Shown: in pieces, positions 1 to 9,507 of the stretch
How the letters are laid out: every line of letters begins with the position of its first letter
Numbering within the stretch: the stretch's first letter is position 1
Assembly: GCA_913055845.1 (NCBI GenBank)
Contig: CAJXKO010000007.1
Span: forward strand, 1-64,000
Direction: 5' to 3'
DNA length: 64,000 nt
From: an uncultured Bacteroidota bacterium
GTDB lineage: Bacteria; Bacteroidota; Rhodothermia; Rhodothermales; Salinibacteraceae
Translations under genes and position numbers: made by a program
The notes under the pieces: generated by a model
What the model saw: the letters and a program-made list of their open reading frames with translations, nothing else
What the model was told of the DNA's origin: nothing
Database searches by the model: none

Positions 1-125
1 AGCAGGCGCTCGATCATGTACTGCTGCCCCACGACCACCTTCCCCATCTCGTCCAACAGGTCGTCGACGAACGCACTCTCGGTGGCGATGCGGTCTTCGA
101 GGTCGGAAAGGTCGTGTTCAGGCAT
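1..125 (-). CDS. MoxR-family AAA+ ATPase, N-terminal fragment
   Basis: The reverse-strand reading from the ATG at 125 gives about 41 residues before the window edge. It begins MPEHDLSDLEDR and contains GKVVVGQQYMIERLL, the conserved segment just before the Walker A loop in MoxR (AAA_3) ATPases. The ATPase core lies outside the window. MoxR proteins usually act as chaperones with VWA-domain partners; no VWA gene is next to this end, although one occurs at 43-44 kb. It lies downstream of fmt on the same strand with a gap of about 60 bp, so it may be the last gene of the pgsA-ftsY-fmt run. Confidence 0.75.
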   Translation of the reverse strand, partial: MPEHDLSDLEDRIATESAFVDDLLDEMGKVVVGQQYMIERL

Positions 126-186
126 AGAAAGGCAACGTTGCGGGCAGAGCGTACGGCGAGCCAACGTCGGAGGCCGGGGCACGTTC

Positions 187-1110
187 TTAGCCCCCCAGCC
201 GTTCGCCTTCCGACAAGTCGTATCCGTTGAGAAAGTCCGGGGCGTCGAGGCGCTGCCGCCCCGGCTGTTGCAGGCTGAGCACCTCTACGGCCCCGGTGCC
301 ACAGGCCACCAGCAGCCGCTCGTCGGCCGCCAGCACCTCACCAGGACTTCCCCTTCCCTCCGCCCGTCGTGTACGGTAGAGCTTCAGGCGCGTGCCCTCG
401 TGCATCGTCCACGCGCCGGGGTAGGGCGAAAGGCCGCGCACGTGGTTGTGAACATCCTCGGCGGCGCGGCCCCACGGTGTCTCGCAGTCCTCATCGTGAA
501 TCTTGGGGGCCGGCGTGGCCGCCGCGTCGTCTTGGGGACGCGTCTCGACGGTGCCCTCGTCGATCTGACGCACCGTTTCCACCACCGCCTCCGCCCCGAG
601 CTCGGCCATTCGATCGTGCACCGACCCGGCCGTCTCGTTCGGCCCAATCGACATGTGCTTCTGCAGAATGATGTCGCCCGTGTCGACGGACGGCTCTAGG
701 AAGAAGGTGGTGACGCCCGTCTCCGTCTCCCCCGCCATGATGGCGTGATTGATGGGCGCCGCCCCTCGGTACTTGGGAAGCAGTGACCCGTGTAGGTTGA
801 AGGCTCCTTTTGCGGCGGCCGCAAAGACTTCAGGCGGCAGGATTTTGTAGGCCACGACCGCAATCACGTCGGGCTCCAGGGCCGCCACCGCCTCGGCGAA
901 CGCCGGATCCGTCACGTCGTCCGGCTGAAGGATCCGGTCGATGCCCGCCTCCTGCGCAGTCTCTTTCACCGGCGTGGGGGACACCTCCTGCCCACGCCCT
1001 CGCGGCCGGTCCGGCCCAGTGGCCACCGCCACGGGCGTGTAGCCGGCGTCGACGAGGGCAGCAAGCGAGGGCACCGCAAACTCCGGCGTGCCCATGAAAA
1101 GAACTCTCAT
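187..1110 (-). CDS. fmt: Methionyl-tRNA formyltransferase
   Basis: The 307-residue protein transfers a formyl group from 10-formyl-THF to initiator Met-tRNA in the cytoplasm. The start MRVLFMGTPEFAVPSL is the classic Fmt N-terminus, so the ATG at 1110 is chosen over the 18-residue longer ORF. The formyltransferase core shows NLHGSLLPKYRGAAPI (the catalytic Asn-His region) near residue 110 and a C-terminal OB-like domain follows. Length is normal. It sits 75 bp downstream of ftsY on the same strand. A TCCAACGTTCCAA element lies 7 nt before the start and is repeated in front of rsmA (see findings). Confidence 0.96.
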   Translation of the reverse strand: MRVLFMGTPEFAVPSLAALVDAGYTPVAVATGPDRPRGRGQEVSPTPVKETAQEAGIDRILQPDDVTDPAFAEAVAALEPDVIAVVAYKILPPEVFAAAAKGAFNLHGSLLPKYRGAAPINHAIMAGETETGVTTFFLEPSVDTGDIILQKHMSIGPNETAGSVHDRMAELGAEAVVETVRQIDEGTVETRPQDDAAATPAPKIHDEDCETPWGRAAEDVHNHVRGLSPYPGAWTMHEGTRLKLYRTRRAEGRGSPGEVLAADERLLVACGTGAVEVLSLQQPGRQRLDAPDFLNGYDLSEGERLGG

Positions 1111-1117
1111 GTTTGTA

Positions 1118-1130
1118 TTGGAACGTTGGA
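1118..1130 (-). repeat. TCCAACGTTCCAA element in front of fmt
   Basis: On the minus strand TCCAACGTTCCAA lies immediately upstream of the fmt start. The identical 13-mer sits directly upstream of the rsmA start at 36424-36436. Further AACGTT-containing variants fill the rest of the 1111-1185 gap. It may be a dispersed intergenic repeat or a leader element. Confidence 0.55.
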
Positions 1131-1185
1131 ACGGGGAGTGAAAAGGTTGACCGGCTGGACGCAAAAACGCTCAACGTTTCAGCGT

Positions 1186-2160
<975 letters not shown>

Positions 2161-2204
2161 GGTATCCCGTAACGCTGAAAAAGAGTGCTCCAGTCCTGCG
2201 CGCC

Positions 2205-2807
2205 CTACGCGGTCCGCGCCACTTCGGCTCCTTGCTTCGAAGAGGGCGGACGGCGAATGGCGTTCAGGTAGCGGATGACATAGAGGAGAAATGAAAACCC
2301 GAACAGGCCCGTCGCCATCCAGAGACAGACCTTGAGGACGGGCGGATCGGCCTGCAGGATTACAGCCAGCACCGTGAGGGCGAGCCACAGGGAGGCGGCC
2401 TTGCCCGCCCAGGCACTCATCACGATCTCTCCTGAGCGCCGGGCAATAGCGACCCCGCCGAGCAGAATGGCCAGGTCGCGTCCCACCACCACGCCAAAAA
2501 ACCAGAGCGGCAGGTGTGGATCGGCCGGCCGGAACGTAAGTGCCGTGACGGTGGCAATAGCCGCAAATTTGTCGGCCACCGGGTCAATTACTTTCCCCCA
2601 GTCGGATACGGTGTGGGTCCACCGGGCGATCCGTCCGTCGAACCAATCGGTGAGAATCACCAGGATCACGAGGCCCAGCAACCAGTCGAGGGGGCCATTC
2701 TGCCAGAGTAGCACCGTGATGGGCACCACGAGCACCAGCCGCAGCAGGCTGAGCACATTGGCGGCAGTCCAAAAGCGGCCCAGATCGGGAACGGGCAGGA
2801 TGGCCAT
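2205..2807 (-). CDS. pgsA: CDP-diacylglycerol-glycerol-3-phosphate 3-phosphatidyltransferase
   Basis: This 200-residue CDP-alcohol phosphatidyltransferase makes phosphatidylglycerol phosphate in the inner membrane. The diagnostic motif DG-x2-AR-x8-G-x3-D-x3-D is read as DGRIAR...GKVIDPVAD near residue 65, and several hydrophobic segments follow. The start MAILPVPDLGRFW at 2807 is preferred; an in-frame ATG at 2849 would add 14 residues. It is the first gene of a minus-strand run with ftsY and fmt, and is divergent from the TonB receptor at 3126. CDP-alcohol transferases of this size are mostly PgsA, but a related substrate cannot be excluded. Confidence 0.88.
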   Translation of the reverse strand: MAILPVPDLGRFWTAANVLSLLRLVLVVPITVLLWQNGPLDWLLGLVILVILTDWFDGRIARWTHTVSDWGKVIDPVADKFAAIATVTALTFRPADPHLPLWFFGVVVGRDLAILLGGVAIARRSGEIVMSAWAGKAASLWLALTVLAVILQADPPVLKVCLWMATGLFGFSFLLYVIRYLNAIRRPPSSKQGAEVARTA

Positions 2808-3125
2808 GGCGGAGGACCCGGTTCGTAGAGACGACGGGGTGACGCGCATCCGTACAGTGTAGCGGATAGTCTGTTTGCCCGCGACCGATTCCGTCCTTGA
2901 CGGGAGGAATCCACGGGGATTTTGTGGGGCCCTTGCCCCCTTCACACCCGTCCCGAAACGCCTCCTGCGCGGACGGCATCGGTCGTGCAGGGCTCAACCG
3001 TTCCCCGCCGGCGCTCCACGAGAGTCTACCGGGGGATTGGACTGGCGAGATGAACTTCCCGGAAAGCAACCGGTTCGGGGATTTCCCCACACGGCGTTAG
3101 TCTGTGGCCTTAACGAGACTGGCCC
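2808..3125. other. Divergent intergenic region, pgsA / TonB receptor
   Basis: This 318-bp region separates two divergent genes and should hold promoters for both. No coding sequence with family character was found; the ORFs here are frame shadows. I do not recognise a clear promoter or operator motif. Confidence 0.5.
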
Positions 3126-5417
3126 ATGATCTCTCCGCAACGGATGTCTGTGCCCGACCGCTACGCTGCCTTTCTCCTCGTGGCGTTTGTTCTATTGGCC
3201 CCGCCGCTGCACGCCCAGGACACAACAGGGAGCACTACCCTCCAGGGCTTTGTGCGGGCCGCGGAGGATGGGCGTGCACTGCCCGGTGCCAACGTCGTCC
3301 TGCGCACCCGAGACGGGTCGATCCAGGCCGCCGCTGTGGCAAACGCGCAGGGCCTTTATCAGCTGTCAACCACACTCCGCCCCGATCGGTACCGCCTCCG
3401 GATCAGCTTCGTGGGATACGAGGCCTACCGGGATACCCTCCGCCTTTCGCCCGACGAGCAACGCGTCGTGTCGGTCGCCCTCACCGCCTCCCCCCAAGAA
3501 ATGGAAGGGGTCACCGTGGAGGGACGCCAGCCTGTCGCCGAGGCAGAGGCGGGCCTGCGAGAAATTCGTCCCGCCGACATTGAGGCGATCCCGACCCCTG
3601 GTCCCGGAAGTGACCTGGCGTCGTATCTGCGCAGCCTTCCGGGCGTGACCACGACCGGCGACCGGGGCGGACGTCTGTACGTCCGCGGTGGGACTCCCTC
3701 CCAAAATCTCGTGCTCGTCGACGGCATCCCAATCTACAAGCCGTTCCACATCCTCGGCTTCTTTTCGGCCTTCCCGGGCGACATGGTCTCGAACGCCGAC
3801 TTCTATGCGGGCGGATTCGGGGCCGAGTACATGGGCCGCATCTCCTCGGTGCTGGACGTAAACCTCCAAACCGGCAATACAGAAGAATTTGCGGGAAGCA
3901 TTGGCGGAGGCCCATTCCTGGCCTCCGTCCGCGCCGAGGGGCCGCTGCAGCGCGGATCGAGTTCGTTTCTCGTTCGCGCTCGTCACTCGCTCATCGAATA
4001 CACGAGCGGGTCGTTTCTGAGCAACGACACGCCGTTTAAATTCTACGATGTGACGGCCAAGGTGCATACCCAGTCTCGCTCGAACCAGTGCTCGTTCGTA
4101 GGGATGCGGACCTACGACCGGGGGCGTCTCGACCCCGACCGTGACGCCTCGTTCCGGTGGACCAACACAGCCGTGGGGGGCGAGTGCCTAATCTTCGGGG
4201 AACGTACGGCGCAGATTCTGGACGTGAGCTTCGGCACTACCCGCTTCAGCAACGCCGTGCTGTCCTCCGACGGCACCGAGCGCTCCGCCGGCACCTGGCG
4301 CCTCTTCTCAAACTTTGACCTCACGCAGCCTGGGCTCTGGGGAAACAAGATCCGGTGGACGGCCAAGGTGCGAGCCGACCAGTACAACTTTGATCTCGAC
4401 GAAATCGCTCTCGGCGTAACGGCGAACGACCAGTTTCTCATTACAACCAGTACCCATCTGGGAGCAGAGATTACATGGGGGGAGGCGCTCGCGATCAACC
4501 CGAGCATCGGGGCTCAATTTCCCATCTCCTACGCCCCTCCCTCCGTGGAGCCCCGCCTTCGACTCTCCTACCGCCCCGGCGGATCGGAGCGTACGTCGTT
4601 TACGGCCGCCGGGGGACTGTACCACCAATTCGTAGCCGGCCTCACCGACGAACGCGACGCGGGCTCCTCCTTCCAGATTTACGAGCCGACCCCGTTTGCC
4701 GATCGTCCTTCCCAGGCCCTCCACGCCGTGATGGGGTGGGATCAGCAACTGGGGCGGCCGTTTCGTCTGTCGGTGGAGGGGTGGTACAAGCAGCTTCGCG
4801 ATATTCCCGTGCCGCGGTGGACCCCCATCGTCCGCTTCAATACCAACCTAGCCCGCGCCGATGGGACGGCCTTTGGCGCCGACCTTTCCCTTCAGTACGA
4901 TCAAGGCCCTGTCGGCCTGAACGTCACCTACGGGTACGGGAAACTCACGTACCGGGCCGCCAAGGACCGTCTGGGGGCCTGGGGGGACAACGAACTCGTT
5001 GAATACTCGCCCCCGTACGACCTTCGCCACAAATTGGGCATCACTGCGTCCCTGGACGCCGACTGGGGAGCGGCCAGCGTTCGCTGGCAATACAGCTCCG
5101 GACTGCCGTTTACGAGCGTCTACGGCTTCGACACGTTCCTGGAGATCCGCGGCCGTCGCGATACCCCTCCTCGTAACATCGGGACCCCCCGGACCCTCTT
5201 CGACAAAGCATACGACTCCCGACTTCCCCCGTACCACCGTCTCGACGTGTCCCTCGAACGCGACATCACGCTCAGTCCCTCCGTGGACCTGCTGGTAGAG
5301 GCCGGAACCATCAATGCGTACGATCGAGCCAACATTTTTTACGTGGATATCTTCACGCTCGACCAGGTCGACCAACTGTCCCTGATTCCGTACCTCTCGT
5401 TCGAGGTCAGTTTCTGA
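3126..5417 (+). CDS. TonB-dependent receptor with CarboxypepD_reg-like N-domain
   Basis: The 763-residue outer-membrane receptor has a signal peptide ending LHAQ, then a carboxypeptidase-regulatory-like beta domain (residues about 38-120, with PGANVVL and ISFVGYEAY). A plug domain follows (LRSLPGVTTTGDRGGRLYVRGG, LVDGIPIYKP), then a beta-barrel ending in Phe (LSFEVSF), as expected for BAM-assembled proteins. At about 760 residues it is shorter than SusC proteins and belongs to the group often paired with a small lipoprotein, as here (next gene 52 bp downstream). An ATG seven codons inside (3144) is an alternative start. The substrate cannot be read from the sequence. Confidence 0.9.
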   Translation: MISPQRMSVPDRYAAFLLVAFVLLAPPLHAQDTTGSTTLQGFVRAAEDGRALPGANVVLRTRDGSIQAAAVANAQGLYQLSTTLRPDRYRLRISFVGYEAYRDTLRLSPDEQRVVSVALTASPQEMEGVTVEGRQPVAEAEAGLREIRPADIEAIPTPGPGSDLASYLRSLPGVTTTGDRGGRLYVRGGTPSQNLVLVDGIPIYKPFHILGFFSAFPGDMVSNADFYAGGFGAEYMGRISSVLDVNLQTGNTEEFAGSIGGGPFLASVRAEGPLQRGSSSFLVRARHSLIEYTSGSFLSNDTPFKFYDVTAKVHTQSRSNQCSFVGMRTYDRGRLDPDRDASFRWTNTAVGGECLIFGERTAQILDVSFGTTRFSNAVLSSDGTERSAGTWRLFSNFDLTQPGLWGNKIRWTAKVRADQYNFDLDEIALGVTANDQFLITTSTHLGAEITWGEALAINPSIGAQFPISYAPPSVEPRLRLSYRPGGSERTSFTAAGGLYHQFVAGLTDERDAGSSFQIYEPTPFADRPSQALHAVMGWDQQLGRPFRLSVEGWYKQLRDIPVPRWTPIVRFNTNLARADGTAFGADLSLQYDQGPVGLNVTYGYGKLTYRAAKDRLGAWGDNELVEYSPPYDLRHKLGITASLDADWGAASVRWQYSSGLPFTSVYGFDTFLEIRGRRDTPPRNIGTPRTLFDKAYDSRLPPYHRLDVSLERDITLSPSVDLLVEAGTINAYDRANIFYVDIFTLDQVDQLSLIPYLSFEVSF

Positions 5418-5469
5418 TCCCTCACTCTCCCAGCCAGCCCCACACAGCTTTTTGCCTGCCCCCGTTGCA

Positions 5470-6390
5470 ATGACTGCGTTTTCCGACTGCCAGCCGTTTG
5501 TGCGTTCCGTCTTCGCGGCGCTCGTCGTCGCGGCGGCGCTACTGATGCTGGGCTGTAAGGACCCGACCGTTGACGTTCTACAGCCCTCCGAGCAATTCCA
5601 GTTCTCCTTGTTTGGGGCCCTCGACGTGGCTGCCGACACGCAGGCCATCCGCGTGGAACCGCTCGGCGATTCGACCCAGATTGGGGCGCCGGAGGACCTG
5701 GGGGCAACCGTCTTTCTGGAAAACCTGAACACTGGCAAACAAATCCCCCTGCAGGACTCGCTCACAGATCTCGGCGTGCAGGTGCACAACCTGTGGACGA
5801 CCCAACCCATCCAACCTTCCACCTCCTACCGGGTTGTCGTTCAGGTCGAAGGAGAACCTGTCACGACCGCAACGACGAAAACCCCGGCCCGCCCTCCCAC
5901 TCTCACCCATACTGCGTTCCCGGACACCTCCCTCCGGCTGCCCTGCGTGTTTCCTGTGACCCCAAACAACCAGCGGCGGCCCGCGAATACGTTCACCGTT
6001 ACGGCCCGCAATGTGGACCGCATTGCGGCCGCAGAGGTCCACTATCCAATCGTGGGGGCTCCGCCGCGCGTGTTCAACCACTTCGAGGGGGTGGAGCGGG
6101 ACGAGGACCTGTTCATTATCTCTATCTTCTACCGGGAAAACCTAGTCACCGCCAATCCCAATCCGCCGCCCCCTCCCGCGCCGCCGGACTGTGCGAGCCG
6201 ATCCGACTTTGCGCATCCCTACGCAGAGGTAATCGTCGCGTCCGGTGGTCCCGACTGGCCCACGTGGCGGGGCCTCCCGCTGAACGAAATCGCGCGTCCA
6301 GATTCGTTCTCGAACGTGCAGGGTGGCAACGGATTCGTGGGGGGCGTCTACTCGGACACTGTCCGTGTGCCGGTCGCCGAGCGTCCTTAA
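5470..6390 (+). CDS. Lipoprotein partner of the TonB receptor (DUF4249-like)
   Basis: The 306-residue protein has a lipoprotein signal peptide (VAAALLMLGC). The mature part is rich in beta-type segments, with an Ig-like stretch STSYRVVVQVEG...VTTATTKTPARPPT that resembles DUF4249 lipoproteins encoded beside TonB receptors in Bacteroidota. The family assignment is by style only. It lies 52 bp after the receptor and is probably co-transcribed, so it likely acts as a surface-exposed accessory of that receptor. The ATG at 5470 is preferred to the TTG at 5452. A proline run (NPPPPPAPPD) occurs near residue 235. Confidence 0.6.
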   Translation: MTAFSDCQPFVRSVFAALVVAAALLMLGCKDPTVDVLQPSEQFQFSLFGALDVAADTQAIRVEPLGDSTQIGAPEDLGATVFLENLNTGKQIPLQDSLTDLGVQVHNLWTTQPIQPSTSYRVVVQVEGEPVTTATTKTPARPPTLTHTAFPDTSLRLPCVFPVTPNNQRRPANTFTVTARNVDRIAAAEVHYPIVGAPPRVFNHFEGVERDEDLFIISIFYRENLVTANPNPPPPPAPPDCASRSDFAHPYAEVIVASGGPDWPTWRGLPLNEIARPDSFSNVQGGNGFVGGVYSDTVRVPVAERP

Positions 6391-6485
6391 GGCTGCACCC
6401 CTGAGACGGGTCTTCTGCGATTGTCCCCCCAGATCTTCCCAGGCGGGATTCCCTTGCCTCTCTATCAAATGGGCGGACGGTTCCA

Positions 6486-6878
6486 CTACTCGCTGCTGCG
6501 GGTGCGGACGAGAATGGCCCCTGATCGGTGCCCAAGCCCAAACTTGAGCTGGGCCTCTCCCGCCCCGAAGTACTCAATCGTTGCTACGTCCATCCCGCCA
6601 ATGTTTTGGAGGACCTCAATGTCCCCGTACGGGGATCCAGTATTGTCAAGATAAACCTTGATGGGGGTCGGATTTTCGAAGGAGGCGCGGCCTCGCTTCC
6701 GAAGCCAGTTGGACTTGTGGCGGCGAACAATTTGGTACGCCGTAAACATCTCGGCCGGATACGACAGCTCGCGAACGTCAATCTGGTTCGAGGACACCCC
6801 ACTCGAAACCGCGTTTTCGGACGCTCCACAGGCCCCGAGAAGAAGACAGAGCGCAAGGAAAGAGGCAATTCGGGACAT
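6486..6878 (-). CDS. Small lipoprotein with a stand-alone TonB-plug-like domain
   Basis: The 130-residue protein has a short lipoprotein signal (CLLLGAC). Its C-terminal half reads VYLDN...IEVLQNIGGMDVATIEYFGAGEAQLKFGLGHRSGAILVRTR. This follows the order of the second half of TonB plug domains (DGVPI...I.SIEVLKGAAATAIYGSRGANGVILIETK), but no barrel follows. An upstream motif TAYQIVRRHKSNWLRKRG is seen in uncharacterised small proteins annotated as plug-containing. The start MSRIASFLALC at 6878 fits the signal peptide; the longer ORF adds an implausible leader. It is on the same strand as, and 85 bp downstream of, the two-Cys lipoprotein. Function unknown. Confidence 0.7.
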   Translation of the reverse strand: MSRIASFLALCLLLGACGASENAVSSGVSSNQIDVRELSYPAEMFTAYQIVRRHKSNWLRKRGRASFENPTPIKVYLDNTGSPYGDIEVLQNIGGMDVATIEYFGAGEAQLKFGLGHRSGAILVRTRSSE

Positions 6879-6963
6879 ATCAGAGTGTCCGTCTTGTTGC
6901 AAGAATGGCCCCACAAAATCGTCTGGCACACGACGGGTTTACAACGAGCACCAAAGCCGCCCC

Positions 6964-7536
6964 CTACGTTTCGCCGGAGGCATTGTCCGACGCCTCAGTG
7001 CCTCCCTGTTCCACGCGGGTCAAGAGAGAGCGGATGGGAGAGCGCGTCCGGTACGGAAGAGTAAAACGCTCCCCGCAGACCGTCCCTCGCATCGAACTCC
7101 CCCCGCCAATGGTGGACAACTGCTTACTCGATAGACTCACCTTCGCGAACACGCCACTCCTGATGGTGGCGGTCTGCCCGGCATCGCGTGTCTGCGCATC
7201 TTCCCACCGGAGCGTCTCGCTCCCAATCGTGAGGGTGACGTCTCGTCCCTCTACCGTGACCGCCTGTGGCCCTTCCTTGATGAAACGCATGGAGTACTGC
7301 GACGGCACACAGTCATCCCCCGTACATGTCCCCAAAATCTGCACGTAGAACCGGTTTCTCTGTTGCAGGCCACTCGTCATCTGAATGTCCTCTATCCGCA
7401 TTTCCCGAGTCTCATAGGTCGTCTGTCCGGAGGCACGGTCATAGGCCACCTCAACCGACTTGGAGGACCCAGCACAACCGACGAGGAGTAGACCGACGAG
7501 GAGGACGGTGCACCTTGCTCCCACTTCGCTCATCAT
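6964..7536 (-). CDS. Two-cysteine lipoprotein of unknown family (paralogue A)
   Basis: The 190-residue lipoprotein has lipobox LLLVGC. The mature part contains YDRASGQTTYETR, then a Cys pair GTCTGDDCVPS, a central beta-rich region ending ETLRWEDAQTRDAG, and a late SSMRGTVCG motif. It aligns end to end with the 190-residue lipoprotein at 22689, sharing the SG-TTY-TR, C-G-x2-C-x-PS and W-x2-...DA motifs. I do not recognise a named domain. The ATG at 7536 is used; the track start is a GTG two codons earlier. It may be co-transcribed with the plug-like lipoprotein downstream. Confidence 0.72.
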   Translation of the reverse strand: MMSEVGARCTVLLVGLLLVGCAGSSKSVEVAYDRASGQTTYETREMRIEDIQMTSGLQQRNRFYVQILGTCTGDDCVPSQYSMRFIKEGPQAVTVEGRDVTLTIGSETLRWEDAQTRDAGQTATIRSGVFAKVSLSSKQLSTIGGGSSMRGTVCGERFTLPYRTRSPIRSLLTRVEQGGTEASDNASGET

Positions 7537-8047
7537 GAGCACAGAGGGTTATTCACTTTTGCGGCGCGACGAGACCGACGGGCAAGTAAATCCGCACTTT
7601 TGGCCGTCGCCTTTCTTAACAGTCTCTTCGGACGCTAGTTCTGGAAATGAGAGATTTTCTCCGCTCAGAATGCCCCGCTCAGACCATTGTAGTCCACTGG
7701 AGACGATCAAGGCGTTCCCCCGGTGCAACCTTGTCCTCCCCCTGGCATCTTTCGGAGGCTGTAGGAGGCGAGAGGTAGCTGTGATCTTCTCCTCGACACG
7801 GTCCCCTCTCTTTCACAGGACTACTCGGAGAGACAGGGGGTCCATGAGGGGCACTCCTCGGAACAGACCCCGTAGAGTTGGTCACTTCAGAGTTGAAGCG
7901 GCGGTCTTTCGTCCCTGCTGGGGGTTCCCGAGCGGGGCCTCGTCTAGCGCAAAGAGAAGAGTGTTGGGAACGCAGTAGCTCGAGGCGGTAGCGGTGCAGC
8001 CAGAGCGGATGGACGAGAGCTGCCCCCTCCCAGCGCAATGAGTAGAG
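7537..8047. other. 511-bp region without a recognisable gene
   Basis: It lies between two minus-strand lipoprotein genes. The plus-strand ORF of 172 codons crossing it (7460-7978) is rich in Arg/Pro/Ser, has no domain character and overlaps the lipoprotein on the opposite strand. It is treated as a shadow. No terminator with a U-tract was found. It probably contains the promoter of the 6964 gene. Confidence 0.5.
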
Positions 8048-9187
8048 CTACTGGCTACTGCTCCACAACCGGGTATCGGGTTGGAAGTCAAACCAGGCCC
8101 GTCCATCGGCAATGAACGCGCGGCCAACGGGACGCAGTTGATCACCCACACGCGGACCTGAGAGGGCGCGTCCGGCCACCGACCAAACGCTCTGGGTCTG
8201 GTCGTCGACGATGTTTCCGTCCTGTACGGAGAACGACGCCGAGGTTTTATACGCCATGGCCGCCCGGGCGTCTGCACTCCAGAACACCACCATGTTTTCT
8301 CTGCTCACCGTTACCTCAACGACGCGGACCGGCGACGCACCGCCGAGGTCCTGAAACGCAAGCGCCAATCCCCCTGTCCCTCCACCCACGCGGGCCCGGT
8401 CCGGGATGCCGAGCACGCGTCCCAGGGGCACCTCATCGGTTGCGCGATCGGAGCGGGCCGTACGGACCGACGAATGCCGTGCCCCGCTGGCGGCCTCCAC
8501 GGTATCTTTGATGGCGACCCTCGTGTTTGGATACAACTCCTTCCAGCGTCCCCACTGCATTTCGACGGCGGGAAGCGTACGCAGACTAGTGCCCCGGTCC
8601 GGCCCACAGACGGCCCCAAGACTCATTTGCGGCCACAGCGACTCCCCACTTTCCGCATCCACCATCACCAGATTCCCCGGATGCTCTTCGTTTCCTTTGT
8701 TGAGCAGAAGCCCCGATATTTCGAACCGCGCCCCGTCAATGGCCTCGCGGTCGAAGACCAGGGTAGAAGAAGTGAGGGGACAGAACGTGATGGCGAGGGG
8801 CCGACGCGACCATTTGTCCAGGTTCATCACTTCACTATCGAAGAGAACGTCGAGTGGGATCGCCAGTGGGGTGCTGTTATACGCGCTGTGAAAGGATGGG
8901 GGAAGCCCAAGCACACGACTGGTGTTCGAAAAGGCCGACAGTTCCTCTTCGGCACGCGACGCGCGGACAAGCGAGGGATCGTTGATCGGCGTGATGGCCC
9001 CTCTGTTTGCCCCCTCGTTCAAAAACTCGACCGGAAAGGAGCATTCAAGCCCACCGTCATCCATGGAGGATCCTCCTTGCCCTCCAGAATCGCAGGCTGC
9101 AAAGAGGACGGCGAGTGCAAGAAGAACAACCGAGGCAAACCGGTGGGCCGTGCGCCTCCACTGGGGAGAAACCGAAAGCGTCGTCAT
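8048..9187 (-). CDS. DUF3179-domain lipoprotein
   Basis: The 379-residue protein has a lipoprotein signal (LAVLFAAC) followed by a Gly/Ser linker. The DUF3179 signature is clear: AIPLDVLFDSEVMNLD, ITFCPLTSSTLVFDR, ISGLLLNKGN, ESLWPQMSLGAVCG and a late WGRWKELYPNT. The role of DUF3179 is not established; the conserved FCPLTxS Cys and Asp residues suggest metal or redox chemistry outside the cytoplasm (inference). Transcribed on the minus strand, it precedes the 6964 gene by about 500 bp and follows the terminator at 9384. Confidence 0.85.
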   Translation of the reverse strand: MTTLSVSPQWRRTAHRFASVVLLALAVLFAACDSGGQGGSSMDDGGLECSFPVEFLNEGANRGAITPINDPSLVRASRAEEELSAFSNTSRVLGLPPSFHSAYNSTPLAIPLDVLFDSEVMNLDKWSRRPLAITFCPLTSSTLVFDREAIDGARFEISGLLLNKGNEEHPGNLVMVDAESGESLWPQMSLGAVCGPDRGTSLRTLPAVEMQWGRWKELYPNTRVAIKDTVEAASGARHSSVRTARSDRATDEVPLGRVLGIPDRARVGGGTGGLALAFQDLGGASPVRVVEVTVSRENMVVFWSADARAAMAYKTSASFSVQDGNIVDDQTQSVWSVAGRALSGPRVGDQLRPVGRAFIADGRAWFDFQPDTRLWSSSQ

Positions 9188-9507
9188 GGATCCTCAGGGG
9201 ATTAGGAGCACAGACACGAAGACATCGGCGAAGCGCACCTGCTGCGAGCGGAATTTGCGGACTTCGCGATTGGAATTGTTTTGTCGTGCATCCAGCACGA
9301 AGGTTACACATGCTTCGACCAGCGATGAACGGACATCCCTCTCTGCCCATCACACGCCTCTATTGCCAGCACACCGCTCGTGCAAAAAAAAAAAGAAAGC
9401 CGGCTGCTCGAAGGGAGCAGCCGGCTTCCAGGATTTCGGGAGACCCGGTTGACCAATGCTAAGTCAGTCACGGTCAGTCTCTCACCACGGATAGGTTTCC
9501 CTCATCG
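9188..9507. other. Intergenic region with terminator, DUF3179 promoter side
   Basis: These 320 bp separate the FAS1/DUF7282 gene stop from the DUF3179 start, both on the minus strand. The strong terminator at 9384-9427 ends the upstream transcript. The remaining 200 bp or so should hold the DUF3179 promoter. No gene is seen. Confidence 0.55.
9384..9427 (-). terminator. Rho-independent terminator
   Basis: A perfect 13-bp stem (AAGCCGGCTGCTC / GAGCAGCCGGCTT) with loop GAAGG is followed on the minus strand by a U-rich tract (TTTCTTTTTTTTTTT as DNA). It ends the transcript of the FAS1/DUF7282 lipoprotein and possibly that of the SusC-SusD pair upstream. Confidence 0.92.

Noticed and set aside
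4848-5822. Long minus-strand ORF (324 codons) opposite the TonB receptor and its lipoprotein.
   Set aside because: The plus-strand frame shows clear receptor and lipoprotein features; long antisense ORFs are common in GC-rich coding DNA.
7460-7978. Plus-strand ORF of 172 codons in the 7.5-8.0 kb gap.
   Set aside because: Its composition is Arg/Pro/Ser-rich with no domain or signal peptide, and it overlaps the two-Cys lipoprotein on the other strand. It looks like a GC-driven shadow ORF.
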